DNA from: Promicromonospora sp. Populi
GTDB taxonomy: Bacteria; Actinomycetota; Actinomycetes; Actinomycetales; Cellulomonadaceae
Length of the DNA: 64,000 bases
NCBI RefSeq assembly: GCF_041081105.1
Contig: NZ_CP163528.1
Coordinates: forward strand, 1,922,001-1,986,000
Direction of reading: 5' to 3'
The notes below the pieces were generated by a model. It worked only from the letters and a program-made list of their open reading frames with translations. It ran no database searches and had not been told where the DNA came from. Both the position numbers and the translations under genes were made by a program. Shown piece by piece: positions 34,892-43,470 of this stretch (the stretch's first letter is position 1; each line of letters begins with the position of its first letter).

Positions 34892-35302
34892 ATGAACCCG
34901 ACCCGTCGCACACGCGCCCTCGCCGCCGGTCCCCGGCGCGGGTTGGCGAGCGTGTGGACGGCTCTGTTCGTCGTGCTCACCTTCATCGGGACGAGCGGGC
35001 TGTGCAGTGGGTTTCTCGACGAGGCGTTTCTCGGCGAACACCTGCACGGTGGCCAGCCGGTGCACTCCGTGCTGGTCGGCGCGCCGGCCGGCGACGGCGC
35101 GCACGACTGCTCCGACCGCCACCCGCCGGCGGCGCAGTGCGCTCCGCTCCCGCCCGTGACGTCCCCGGGACCGGCCGCGGCGCCGGAGCCCGCCGTCCGA
35201 CAGCCCGCACTCATCCCCGTGCCCGACGACGCACCGGCCCCCGCCAACACGGCGGAAGCGACCAGGCCGTCGCTGCACGCCCTAGGGATCTCCAGGACGT
35301 AG
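34892..35302 (+). CDS. Small membrane-anchored Pro-rich protein
   Basis: The 136-residue protein has a basic N-terminus and one hydrophobic segment (VWTALFVVLTFIGTSGLC at about 21-38). A Pro/Ala-rich extracytosolic tail with His and Cys (EHLHGGQPVHS, HDCSDRHPPAAQCAP) follows. The His/Cys content may indicate metal binding. It is divergent from the two-component system and may be regulated by it. Resembles DUF6153-type proteins only loosely; function unknown. Confidence 0.65.
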   Translation: MNPTRRTRALAAGPRRGLASVWTALFVVLTFIGTSGLCSGFLDEAFLGEHLHGGQPVHSVLVGAPAGDGAHDCSDRHPPAAQCAPLPPVTSPGPAAAPEPAVRQPALIPVPDDAPAPANTAEATRPSLHALGISRT

Positions 35303-35316
35303 ACCGCCCGCAGACC

Positions 35317-35345
35317 GCCGACGCGGACCGCGTCGGCGCTTTTCG
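35317..35345 (+). terminator. Rho-independent-like terminator
   Basis: GCCGACGCG, loop GAC and CGCGTCGGC (35317-35337) form a perfect 9-pair stem followed by GCTTTT. It lies just after the small Pro-rich gene and before the DsbA-like gene, which therefore probably has its own promoter between 35345 and 35408. Confidence 0.7.
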
Positions 35346-35407
35346 CGCACCCCTGACATCGGGTGCGGACCGCGTGGCCCCATCTGACTTCGTCCCAAAG
35401 GAATCCC

Positions 35408-36121
35408 ATGACCTCCCAGCGCACTGCTGCCCAGCGCCCAAAGACCCGGAGCCCCAAGGCTCAGCCCCCAAAGACCAAGCGACTGACCACCCAGCGTCTG
35501 CTCCAGCTCGTCCTCCTGGTCGGGGTGCTCGGCCTGCTCGGCCTCCTCGTCTCGTTCATCCTCGCCACCCCCGACCGGGACGCCGCCAACGCGGAGGTCA
35601 TCCGCGAGGACAGCCACGTCCTGAACCAGGCGGCCGACGAGCAGGCGGTGCTCGTCGAGTTCCTCGACTTCGAGTGCGAGGTGTGCCGCGCGTACTACCC
35701 CGCCGTCGAACAGCTGCGCGAGGAGCATGGCGACGAGCTCACCGTAGTGATGCGCTACTTCCCGATCGCCGGCCACACCAACTCGACCAACGCCGCCGTC
35801 GCGGTGGAGGCCGCCGCCGCACAGGGACAGCTCGAGCCGATGTACCAGCGGATGTACGAGACGCAGGCCGAGTGGGGCGAGGCGCAGGAGTCCAGGGCGG
35901 ACGTCTTCCGCGGCTTCGCGCTGGAGCTCGGGCTGGACATGGACCAGTTCGACGCCGCCGTCGCCGACCCCGCGACCACCGAACGCGTCCAGAGCGACTT
36001 CAACGAAGGGCGGGCCCTCGGCGTCAGCGGCACACCCACGTTCTTCCTCGACGGCGAGCAGCTTGAGCTCACCGGTCCGGAAGGCCTGGTGCAGGCGGTC
36101 GAGGGTGTGCTCGGCGGGTAG
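35408..36121 (+). CDS. Membrane-anchored DsbA/thioredoxin-like protein
   Basis: The 237-residue protein has a basic N-terminus and one membrane helix (about 31-53). The extracytosolic thioredoxin fold carries the active site DFECEVCRAYYP (Cys90 and Cys93) and a cis-Pro loop GVSGTPTFFLDG. It is a DsbA-family disulfide oxidoreductase, acting on secreted proteins. ATG 35408 is preceded by AAAGGA. It could support folding of the Cys-containing secreted proteins in this window, but that is speculative. Confidence 0.88.
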   Translation: MTSQRTAAQRPKTRSPKAQPPKTKRLTTQRLLQLVLLVGVLGLLGLLVSFILATPDRDAANAEVIREDSHVLNQAADEQAVLVEFLDFECEVCRAYYPAVEQLREEHGDELTVVMRYFPIAGHTNSTNAAVAVEAAAAQGQLEPMYQRMYETQAEWGEAQESRADVFRGFALELGLDMDQFDAAVADPATTERVQSDFNEGRALGVSGTPTFFLDGEQLELTGPEGLVQAVEGVLGG

Positions 36122-36124
36122 GCG

Positions 36125-37483
36125 TCAGGCCTTCTCTGCCTCCCGTGTCGACGGCGTCGCGGCCTGCACGATCCTCAGCTCGTGCAGGCGCGCGCCGTCG
36201 GTGCTGATGTTCGCGGTGGCGGTGGCGATCGCGCCGATCAGGCAGATCACCGCGCAGTAGACGACCACCGGCCAGATCTGTCCGCCGACCACCGCGACCA
36301 GGGCGGTGCAGATGAAGGGCGCGAGCCCGCCACCGAGGGTGTTGGAGATCTGGTAGCCGATGTTCACCCCGGTGGTGCGGGCCTCGGGGTCGAACATCTC
36401 CGCGAGCATGGTCTGCAGCGTCGCTTGCATGGCCACACCCGGGATCACGAAGCCGAGGATCATGCCGACCCAGATCAGCACCAGGTTGCTCGTGTCGAAC
36501 AGCAGGAAAGTCGGCCAGACCAGCAGCGCGAAGCCGATGCAGCCGGCGATGTACACCTTGCGGCGGCCGATCCGGTCGGACAGCGCGCCGTACGCCGGGG
36601 CCACGAAGACCTGCAGGATGCCCACGATCATGGTCCCGGCGAAGCCCTGCCAGGCGGGGATGTTGTTCTGGTTGACCATGTAGGCGATGCCGAACGTGAG
36701 GACTACGTACCCGGCGATGCTCTGCGGCAGGCCGATGAGGATGCCCATGATCGCGTTCTTCGGGTGCCGGAAGACCTCTCTGATCGGGTTGCTCTTCACC
36801 CCGGCGTCGGCCTGGGCCTGCTTGGTCTCCTTGAACTCGTCGGACTCCTCGAGCTTGCTGCGCAGCACGAGCGCGATGATGGCGAGCACCAGGCCGAGAA
36901 CGAACGGGATGCGCCAGCCCCAGGTCATGAACCAGGACTCCGGGCCGAGACCCAGGCCGGCCATCAGGCCGGCGGACGCCACGTTCGCGATACCCGCGCC
37001 GCTGATCAGGAACGCGCCGTACATCCCGCGCTTGCCCACCGGGGCGTGCTCGACGACCATCGTCGCCGCGCCGCCCATCTCACCGCCGACGAAGAAGCCC
37101 TGGCACATGCGGAAGAAGATCAGCAGCAGCGGGGCGACGATGCCGATCGACGCCTCCGGCGGGATCAGCCCGATGCCGGCGGTGGCGATGCCCATGCCGA
37201 CCACGGTGATCATCAGCGTGGTCTTGCGGCCGACGCGGTCGCCGATGTGGCCGAACACCAGGCCACCGACGGGGCGAAGGAAGAAGCCGACCGCGAACGT
37301 CGCGAACGACGAGAGCTGCGCGACTATCGGGTCCTCGCCGGTGAAGAACACCGCGGGGAAGATCGCGGCCGACGCCAGGCCGTACAGGTAGTAGTCGTAG
37401 TACTCCATGAGCGTGCCGATAGCGCCACCGGCGATGGTGCGCTTCTGCGTGCCGCTCAGCGGCGGTGTAGCCGTCCCAGTCAC
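36125..37483 (-). CDS. MFS transporter, metabolite:H+ symporter type
   Basis: The 452-residue protein has twelve hydrophobic helices. The MHS-family features GTLMEYYDYYLYGLAS, GHIGDRVGRKTTLM and RMCQGFFVGGEMGGAATM are clear, and the second half has GALSDRIGRRKVYI. Relatives import proline, betaine, citrate or other organic acids; the substrate is not readable. It is on the same strand as the PAS regulator upstream (37575-38312), with a 91-base gap holding GTCAGA-n13-TCTGAC, a possible operator. Confidence 0.9.
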   Translation of the reverse strand: MTGTATPPLSGTQKRTIAGGAIGTLMEYYDYYLYGLASAAIFPAVFFTGEDPIVAQLSSFATFAVGFFLRPVGGLVFGHIGDRVGRKTTLMITVVGMGIATAGIGLIPPEASIGIVAPLLLIFFRMCQGFFVGGEMGGAATMVVEHAPVGKRGMYGAFLISGAGIANVASAGLMAGLGLGPESWFMTWGWRIPFVLGLVLAIIALVLRSKLEESDEFKETKQAQADAGVKSNPIREVFRHPKNAIMGILIGLPQSIAGYVVLTFGIAYMVNQNNIPAWQGFAGTMIVGILQVFVAPAYGALSDRIGRRKVYIAGCIGFALLVWPTFLLFDTSNLVLIWVGMILGFVIPGVAMQATLQTMLAEMFDPEARTTGVNIGYQISNTLGGGLAPFICTALVAVVGGQIWPVVVYCAVICLIGAIATATANISTDGARLHELRIVQAATPSTREAEKA

Positions 37484-37574
37484 TGGAACCTCCGGGTAGT
37501 CAGATCAACCTGTGTAGTCTGACCACCTTCTGAACATAACGTCTATGGCGCGAACGTTTCGTTCAGGTAAAACC

Positions 37575-38312
37575 TCAGCCCCGCTCCGACCGCATCTGGT
37601 CCAGGTAGGCGTAGGCGGTGACCTTGGAGATCCCCAGGCGCTTGGCCACGGTCTCGACCGAGCGCTTGACGTGGAACGCGCCCAGGCCGTCCAGCGTCCG
37701 CAGCACGGCGATCCGGTCGGCCTTGTCCATCATCGCCACCGGGCGGCCCACCGCCGAGACGGCGTCGGCGATCATCGTGTCGAGCAGACCCGCGATGTCG
37801 TGGGTGTGCACCTCGCGGTCGCGCTGCTCCGGCGCCGCCGACGGCAGCAGCGTGCCGAGGATGTTCTGCGCGGTCTGCAACGGCGTCAGGTCGATGTTGA
37901 TGCACAGCGCGGCGATGATCCGCCCCGACGCGTCCCGGTAGTAGACCGACGAGCAGTGCAGCTCGCGCCCGTCCGCCGTGCGGCCCGCGTAGCCGAACTC
38001 GTTGTGCTCGGCGTCCTCGTCGCGCATCGCCTCAAGGCCGAGATTTGTGGAGGGGCCGCCGACCTTCCGGCCGGTGACGTGGCCGTTGATGATCGCGTAG
38101 ATGGTGTGGTTCAGGTCGCGCTGGCTGGAATCGGGCCGGCTGGAGTCGGGCCGGCTGAGATCGTGCAGCACCACCTCGCAGTGGTCGCCGACAGCGGCCG
38201 CGATGGCCCGCATGACGGGCTCCAGCACCAGATGGGCCGCCTCGATGCTCTCGAAGCGGCCCTTCGTCACCACGGCGTGGACCCGGTCGTCCACACCCTC
38301 CTCGCTCACCAT
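37575..38312 (-). CDS. YheO-like PAS/HTH transcriptional regulator
   Basis: The 245-residue protein has an N-terminal YheO-like PAS domain (about 25-140; VVLHDLS, then HTIYAIINGHVTGRKVG) and a C-terminal DauR-like helix-turn-helix (VETVAKRLGISKVTAYAYLD). A short repeat SRPDSSRPDSSQRD interrupts the PAS domain. Such regulators often control amino-acid catabolism. Probably it regulates the MFS gene downstream on the same strand. Confidence 0.85.
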   Translation of the reverse strand: MVSEEGVDDRVHAVVTKGRFESIEAAHLVLEPVMRAIAAAVGDHCEVVLHDLSRPDSSRPDSSQRDLNHTIYAIINGHVTGRKVGGPSTNLGLEAMRDEDAEHNEFGYAGRTADGRELHCSSVYYRDASGRIIAALCINIDLTPLQTAQNILGTLLPSAAPEQRDREVHTHDIAGLLDTMIADAVSAVGRPVAMMDKADRIAVLRTLDGLGAFHVKRSVETVAKRLGISKVTAYAYLDQMRSERG

Positions 38313-38381
38313 CAGCGCTCCCGCCCGGTCATGTCGCGGTCGTGCCGCGGTCGTGTCGTGCGAGATTCTACGTGTCGAGGT

Positions 38382-41102
38382 TCACGGGGTGATGCGGAAC
38401 GCGTCGATCATGCCGACCCGGGTGCTGCGGTTGACGACGCGGATCGTGTGCTCGCCGCGGGCCAGGCCCGACCTCTGCCACACCACCTGTTGCACCTGCC
38501 GCGCGCCGCTCACGTTCAGGTTCACCGTCGCCTGGAAGGCACCGTCCAGGTAGACGTCGACATTGCCCATGTCGCTGAAGCGTTCGGACAGGTACTGGAT
38601 GCCGGTGCCGGTGAAGGTGTACGACGCCGCGGCGTCCAGGACCGTGGTGTGGTGCGTGTCGTCGTTGTAGTCGCCGTAGCCCCTGGGCGTGGTGAGGTGC
38701 CAGTTGCTGTCGTAGGTGGCCGCCGTGTTGTTGACGAGCCCGCTGGCCGTGGCGTTGAGGCCAAGGGTCGACGCCGTACCGCTCAGCGACTTCTCGCCCT
38801 GGTTCTGCGTGCCCGTCAGGCGGGTGGTCGTGTACGACGTCAGCGGCTTGGCCGTTCGCTCCACCACGTACGCCGTGTTGGCGGTGGTCGCGAACTCGAG
38901 CTCGGCCGCCGTCGTCGTCAGCAGTATTGAATTGTCCGCAACCCGGCGGACCCGCACCTGCTCGGTGCCCCACGGATTCACCACCCGGGCGGTGGCCCCC
39001 CACTGGCTGCGCAGCCCCACGTACTTGGTCTCGTTCGCCTCGCGTTCCGAGCTCACCAGGAACCCGTTCTTGGCGAGCAGCGTGAACTTGCCGACGAACG
39101 ACGAGCTGGTCGGCGCGGCCGGGAACACCCGGATCTTGTCGTTGTACGACTGCAGCAGCGCCTCGTTCATCGCGGACAGGTTCACGCCGTGGTACTCGAA
39201 TACCCCGTTGGTGTTGTTGGTGAACCCGTTCGGATAGTTCTGGTACTGGCGCAGCATCTGCTTCATACCGTTGAAGGTCTGGTCGCCGAGCCCTAGCCGC
39301 GCGGCTTGGACGGCGTCGTTGGCCCACACGTTGCCGTACGGGAACGGCCGGCTGTTCCAGGTGTTCACCGCGGTCTGGTAGTCGGGGGCGCCGATGCCGG
39401 TGAGGTTGTAGGGCCAGATCAGCTCGGAGGCCACGTTCTCGTTGTTGCGCGTCTGCGCGATCGGCGGCTGGTGCGGTAAATACGCGTTGTTCGCCGTCGG
39501 GTACGGCACGAGGTTGTTCAGGATGTTCTGCCACTGCGGCCGCAGGCCGGCGTCGACGCCGAGCTGCTCGGAGACCTGGATGGCGATCGGGAACAGGCTC
39601 CGCACGGCCGCGAGGTCCGTGATCGCGTTGGGCACGTTCCAGTACGTCTCGTGCGAGTTCGAGGTCGCCATGTAGTACTTGCCCGCGCCGTCGACCGACA
39701 GCATCTGCGAGTAGAACTTCGCGACCTCACGGAGATACGGGTATGCAGTGTTGCGGAGGTAGTCGACGTCGTTGGTGTACCGGTACTGCAGGTACATGTT
39801 GTACGCGGCCTGATAGCCGGTCGTGTAGATGTTCTTGGTGTAGTCGCTGTTGATCGTGCCGCGAGCGTTGCCGTCCCAGCCCATGGTCTCCGGGACCCAC
39901 AGCCCGTCGATGCCGTACCTCGTCTGCGTGTACGACTTCAGCGCTGGGTAGTTCCGGCTGTACAGGTTGTTGAAGGTGTTCAGCAGGTCTACATGGTTGG
40001 ACGCGAGGAACGAGTTGTAGACGTCGCGCTGGTTCCAGTACCAGTAGGAGTTGCTCCACTTGGTCGCGTCGCCGGTGGCGCGGAACACGCCGTTGATGAA
40101 GTGGAACGGGTAGTTTCCGTAACCGCCGGCGGCGATCATGTAGGTGCTGAGGTAGTAGACGTTCTCGAGATAGTCCGCGTCGCCGCCCAGGCCGCCGTAC
40201 TGCACGAACGACCTGGCCCAGAAGGAGTGCCACCAGTTCTGGTAGCCGGCAAGCGTGGAGGCGTAGCCGGTGGTCCTGACCGAGGCGAGCGCATTCCTGG
40301 CCTCGGTGATCGAGTTGTTGCCCGGCGCGTTGAGCCGCGTGCTGGCGGTGAACCACACCGTGTAGCTCGACGTCGGTGTGATCGTGAGGCGCACCCGGCT
40401 GTTGTTGACCACGCTCGCGGTGTAGCTCGCGCCCTCGACGGTCGCGGCGAGCGTGTAGCCGAACTTCTGCGCGTCGGTCTGGCCGCGGCTGATCCCGGCG
40501 CCCGTCGAGTCGGCGTAGCTGCTGACCGTGCGCCAGGTGTTGATGTCCGGCACGTCGCCGGAGTTGCCGAGGTTCGCGACGTCCCACAGCGACAGCTCAA
40601 GGGTCACGCTGGACACGTTGCTGCGGGTGTCCTCGACGTGGATGCCCATGACCTCCGAGCTGGGCTTGCCCATGACGGTCACGGTGCGGTTGTTGTCGTA
40701 CTTGGTGGTCAGCGTGCCGTCGTAGAGCGAGAGCCGTTGCTCGTACGTGCTGTAACCGGAGTCCATCGCGGGCGTCGTGGCGAGGTTGACCAGGCCGGCG
40801 CCGAACGCCGTCTGCTGCGAGGAGTCCACGTTGGACACCTGCATGGTGAGGCCGTTCTGCTGCCAGGCCATCGCGCCCGTGCGCCCGTTGCCGACGGTGA
40901 GCCCGTGGGCGGGGTTGGTGTTGGGCCGGTTGTAGACGACGTCGTGCTTCGACAGGTAGCTGGCGTAGTCGACGTCGAGCCGCCCGGAGGAGCCGGAGAA
41001 GGCGGCGTCGGTCGGCGACGCGACCGCGGGCGGGTCGGGCAGGGCGGGGACGAGGAGCGAGCCGGCGAGCACGACAACGGGCAGCAGGCGAATCAACCTC
41101 AT
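38382..41102 (-). CDS. Large secreted glycoside hydrolase, GH95/GH65-like fold
   Basis: The 906-residue protein has a signal peptide (about 1-28, ending PAVAS). A beta-rich N-domain (about 35-270; VGNGRTGAMAWQQNGLTMQV) is followed by an (alpha/alpha)6 catalytic region (about 290-640; YWYNQRDVY-like aromatic motifs, WVPETMGWDGNARG, NSHETYWNVPNAI). The C-terminal galactose-binding-like module (about 770-906; ASYTFTGTGIQYLSERF) may bind carbohydrate. The domain order resembles alpha-L-fucosidase (GH95) and DUF5703 proteins; the substrate is not certain. It is extracellular. Monocistronic, with about 165 bases to the divergent phosphotransferase. Confidence 0.75.
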   Translation of the reverse strand: MRLIRLLPVVVLAGSLLVPALPDPPAVASPTDAAFSGSSGRLDVDYASYLSKHDVVYNRPNTNPAHGLTVGNGRTGAMAWQQNGLTMQVSNVDSSQQTAFGAGLVNLATTPAMDSGYSTYEQRLSLYDGTLTTKYDNNRTVTVMGKPSSEVMGIHVEDTRSNVSSVTLELSLWDVANLGNSGDVPDINTWRTVSSYADSTGAGISRGQTDAQKFGYTLAATVEGASYTASVVNNSRVRLTITPTSSYTVWFTASTRLNAPGNNSITEARNALASVRTTGYASTLAGYQNWWHSFWARSFVQYGGLGGDADYLENVYYLSTYMIAAGGYGNYPFHFINGVFRATGDATKWSNSYWYWNQRDVYNSFLASNHVDLLNTFNNLYSRNYPALKSYTQTRYGIDGLWVPETMGWDGNARGTINSDYTKNIYTTGYQAAYNMYLQYRYTNDVDYLRNTAYPYLREVAKFYSQMLSVDGAGKYYMATSNSHETYWNVPNAITDLAAVRSLFPIAIQVSEQLGVDAGLRPQWQNILNNLVPYPTANNAYLPHQPPIAQTRNNENVASELIWPYNLTGIGAPDYQTAVNTWNSRPFPYGNVWANDAVQAARLGLGDQTFNGMKQMLRQYQNYPNGFTNNTNGVFEYHGVNLSAMNEALLQSYNDKIRVFPAAPTSSSFVGKFTLLAKNGFLVSSEREANETKYVGLRSQWGATARVVNPWGTEQVRVRRVADNSILLTTTAAELEFATTANTAYVVERTAKPLTSYTTTRLTGTQNQGEKSLSGTASTLGLNATASGLVNNTAATYDSNWHLTTPRGYGDYNDDTHHTTVLDAAASYTFTGTGIQYLSERFSDMGNVDVYLDGAFQATVNLNVSGARQVQQVVWQRSGLARGEHTIRVVNRSTRVGMIDAFRITP

Positions 41103-41278
41103 GGTGCACCTTCCGAGGCAGGAGTGAAGGTGAAATGGGGCGTCTCACAGGCAGTCAACATCTGCCACATACCGGACGTCAAGGTGCAAATACATGACAG
41201 CAGTACGCAATTTCCACACTTGAGCCGACCCGGTTAATCCCGGTGCGTCAATGAGGGGCGAGCCCTAGATTGCGTGGC

Positions 41279-42202
41279 GTGGACCTTTCGCATCTCGGGA
41301 CGCCGATCCAGCCGATGACCCGCGTCCACGGCGGGTACGCCAACCGGATGTACCGGCTCGACACCGACCTGGGGTCGTTCGCGGTGAAGGAGCTCAACCT
41401 CGTCGACCGCCGCTCGATCTACCACGTCGAGGACGTGTTCCGGTTCGAGCGGGCGGCCTTCGCCGCCGGCATCCCGATGCCGGAGCCGGTCTCGGCTGCC
41501 CCCGACACGCTTGTCCACCGGTGGGTCGAGGGGCGGGCGCTGCCCGAGGCGCCGGTGCCGGCCGCGTATGCGTTTGAGGTCGGTGAGATCCTCGCGGGGA
41601 TCCACGCGCTCGACGTCGAGTGGAACCACGCGTCGATCGAGGAGCCGACGGCGCACGACTGGCCCGAGCTCGCCGACCGGGCGGCGGCGACCGGACAGCC
41701 GTGGGCCGAGGAGCTCGCTGCCCACGTCGAGGCGTTCCTCGCGATCGCCCGCTTCGTCGAGACCTGCGACAGGCCGGGGCCCGTTGTGCTGACCCACAAG
41801 GACGTCCAGCCATGGAACCTGCTCGCCCGGGATGGTCGGCCGGTCCTGCTCGACTGGGAGCTCTCGGGGATGCTCGACCTGTCCGGTGAGCTCGGCTCGA
41901 CCGCACTGAGCCTCGCGAAGGGATCTGGCTTCGACAGCATCGAGCCTGTCATCTTCCGGTCGGTGCTCGACGGGTACGTCGCAGGGGGCGGGACGCTGCC
42001 GCCGTCGGGCCCGAGCTGGTTCGTCTTCATGATCGGCGGCTGGCTGGGGCACACGAGATGGAACATCCTGCGCTGCCTCGCCGGAGTCGGGGCGCTCACC
42101 GGTCCTGACCTTGCCCTGTCGCACGAGGCCGCGCGCAACGGCATTCGCGGGCTGCCCGCCATGTTCGGCCGACTTGGGGAGCTTGAGGCACTGCTCGGGT
42201 GA
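41279..42202 (+). CDS. Aminoglycoside phosphotransferase-family kinase
   Basis: The 307-residue protein has a Choline/APH kinase fold: RVHGGYANRMYRL (nucleotide loop), FAVKELN (Lys), LTHKDVQPWNLLA (catalytic Asp and metal Asn) and LLDWELSG (metal Asp). Substrates in the family include antibiotics, sugars and small alcohols, so resistance should not be assumed. I prefer GTG 41279 because a -10-like TAGATT (41266-41271) sits 7 bases before it, fitting leaderless translation. TTG 41270 is an alternative. Confidence 0.8.
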   Translation: MDLSHLGTPIQPMTRVHGGYANRMYRLDTDLGSFAVKELNLVDRRSIYHVEDVFRFERAAFAAGIPMPEPVSAAPDTLVHRWVEGRALPEAPVPAAYAFEVGEILAGIHALDVEWNHASIEEPTAHDWPELADRAAATGQPWAEELAAHVEAFLAIARFVETCDRPGPVVLTHKDVQPWNLLARDGRPVLLDWELSGMLDLSGELGSTALSLAKGSGFDSIEPVIFRSVLDGYVAGGGTLPPSGPSWFVFMIGGWLGHTRWNILRCLAGVGALTGPDLALSHEAARNGIRGLPAMFGRLGELEALLG

Positions 42203-42222
42203 CCACCCGGCCCTGCTTGCCG

Positions 42223-42912
42223 TCAGATGTAGGTCCAGTTCGGCAGCATCGAGCCCTTCGGTAGCGGCGGCGCTCCTGGGCCGTAGACCCAGTTGACGTG
42301 GGCAGGTCCGGAGAGGGCGCGCATCCGCCACGGCATCTCGTCCCCGTCGCGAAGGACGGGTTCCAGCCTGGCGAGCAGTGCCTTCATGAAGTCGTCCACG
42401 CCAACGACAAAGGCCCCTACGGGCGCGACGACCGGTTCCGCGCTCTGGCCGCCGACGAATGTCCCCGGCGGTGGCGACACGGGCACGAACCGCCCGTTCG
42501 CCAGGCCGAGCACCGCCACCCTGAAGTGCTGTCGGGTCGCCGGCCTGGTCGCGGAGGCACCGAAGGTCCGGTCGCCGAACCAGACGTCGGTCACCTCACT
42601 GAGGTTGATCGTGACCTTGTCACCCCGGCCGAGGTGGAGGTGGTCATCGGTCAGGCGAAAGTGCGCCCGGTCGATGAAGCGCGTGATCTTCGGATGCGCC
42701 CACCAGATCGCCAGAACCACGGCTGCGATCCAGACGACGGTGCCGACCACCGCGAACACGGGTTGCGCGGACGATTCTCGGACCGCAACCAGCGGCAGCG
42801 CCGTAACGAGTGTGCCAACCATGCCGCCAAGAACCGCGGCCGCGACGTACATGAACCAGAACGTGGGCCAGCCGAAGACACCTGGCCGGACCTGTGCGAT
42901 CTCGTCGCTCAT
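42223..42912 (-). CDS. Membrane protein of unknown function
   Basis: The 229-residue protein has two membrane helices near the N-terminus (FWFMYVAAAVLGGMVGTLV; VFAVVGTVVWIAAVVLAIWW). A cytosolic domain resembling a PH-like fold follows (FRLTDDHLHLGRGDKVTINL, SEVTDVWFGDRTF). ATG 42912 is chosen because the longer frame upstream overlaps the neighbouring gene and lacks membrane-protein character. It follows the gene at 42992-43414 on the same strand and may share its transcript. Confidence 0.65.
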   Translation of the reverse strand: MSDEIAQVRPGVFGWPTFWFMYVAAAVLGGMVGTLVTALPLVAVRESSAQPVFAVVGTVVWIAAVVLAIWWAHPKITRFIDRAHFRLTDDHLHLGRGDKVTINLSEVTDVWFGDRTFGASATRPATRQHFRVAVLGLANGRFVPVSPPPGTFVGGQSAEPVVAPVGAFVVGVDDFMKALLARLEPVLRDGDEMPWRMRALSGPAHVNWVYGPGAPPLPKGSMLPNWTYI

Positions 42913-42991
42913 GAGGTGAAGGGTGCCACTGAACTGCCCGAGAATCGACGGAAGTAGGGCTCGATGCAGGGTCCAGCTACGGCCCGCCAGA

Positions 42992-43414
42992 CTAAGCGGT
43001 GAGATCTGCGCGATTTCGCGCTGCACGGTTCCGTAGGTCGCCGACCAGGATCCCGACGGCGAATACCAGCCAGGTGGGGACCTGCACGCCGATGGCCACC
43101 TCGAAGAAGAGCATGTCCCAATCGTCACCCTCGATGCCGAGGTAGAGGATCCCCAAGATGGCTGCAACCAGCCCGAAGGCAAGGCCAAGTGCTGCCCAGG
43201 CGTTGCTGACACCCAGTGGACGGAGCAGCCCAACGGCGATGACGACTGCCGCGAGCACGGCGGCCGCCCCGACGAGCGCCACCAGCAGGGCAATGCCGAC
43301 TGCCGACCAGATGCGACTACCGGCGTCGCCCGCCCCGATGTAGATCAAGTACGCCACCGTGGTGACGACGAGTGCTACCGGGGTCAGGACGAGGAACCGC
43401 CGCATGGTCTGCAT
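42992..43414 (-). CDS. Small four-helix membrane protein
   Basis: The 140-residue protein has four hydrophobic segments (FLVLTPVALVVTTVAYLIYI; AVGIALLVALVGAAAVLAAV; LGLAFGLVAAILGILYLGI; FEVAIGVQVPTWLVFAVGIL) and a basic C-terminus (RNRAARNRADLTA). Start ATG 43414; ATG 43405 is possible. It lies upstream of the membrane protein ending at 42223. The family is not recognised. Confidence 0.65.
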   Translation of the reverse strand: MQTMRRFLVLTPVALVVTTVAYLIYIGAGDAGSRIWSAVGIALLVALVGAAAVLAAVVIAVGLLRPLGVSNAWAALGLAFGLVAAILGILYLGIEGDDWDMLFFEVAIGVQVPTWLVFAVGILVGDLRNRAARNRADLTA

Positions 43415-43470
43415 GGTCACATGATGAAGGGCCCTCGTCGGGATGACCACGAATACCCGGACGGGACCGC

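Noticed and set aside
39651..41237. Plus-strand frame opposite the glycoside hydrolase
   Set aside because: It is low-complexity Val/Arg/Gly sequence antisense to a gene with a clear signal peptide and domains.
41279..42202. Calling the APH-fold kinase an aminoglycoside resistance gene
   Set aside because: The fold is shared by many sugar and metabolite kinases, and no resistance context is present.
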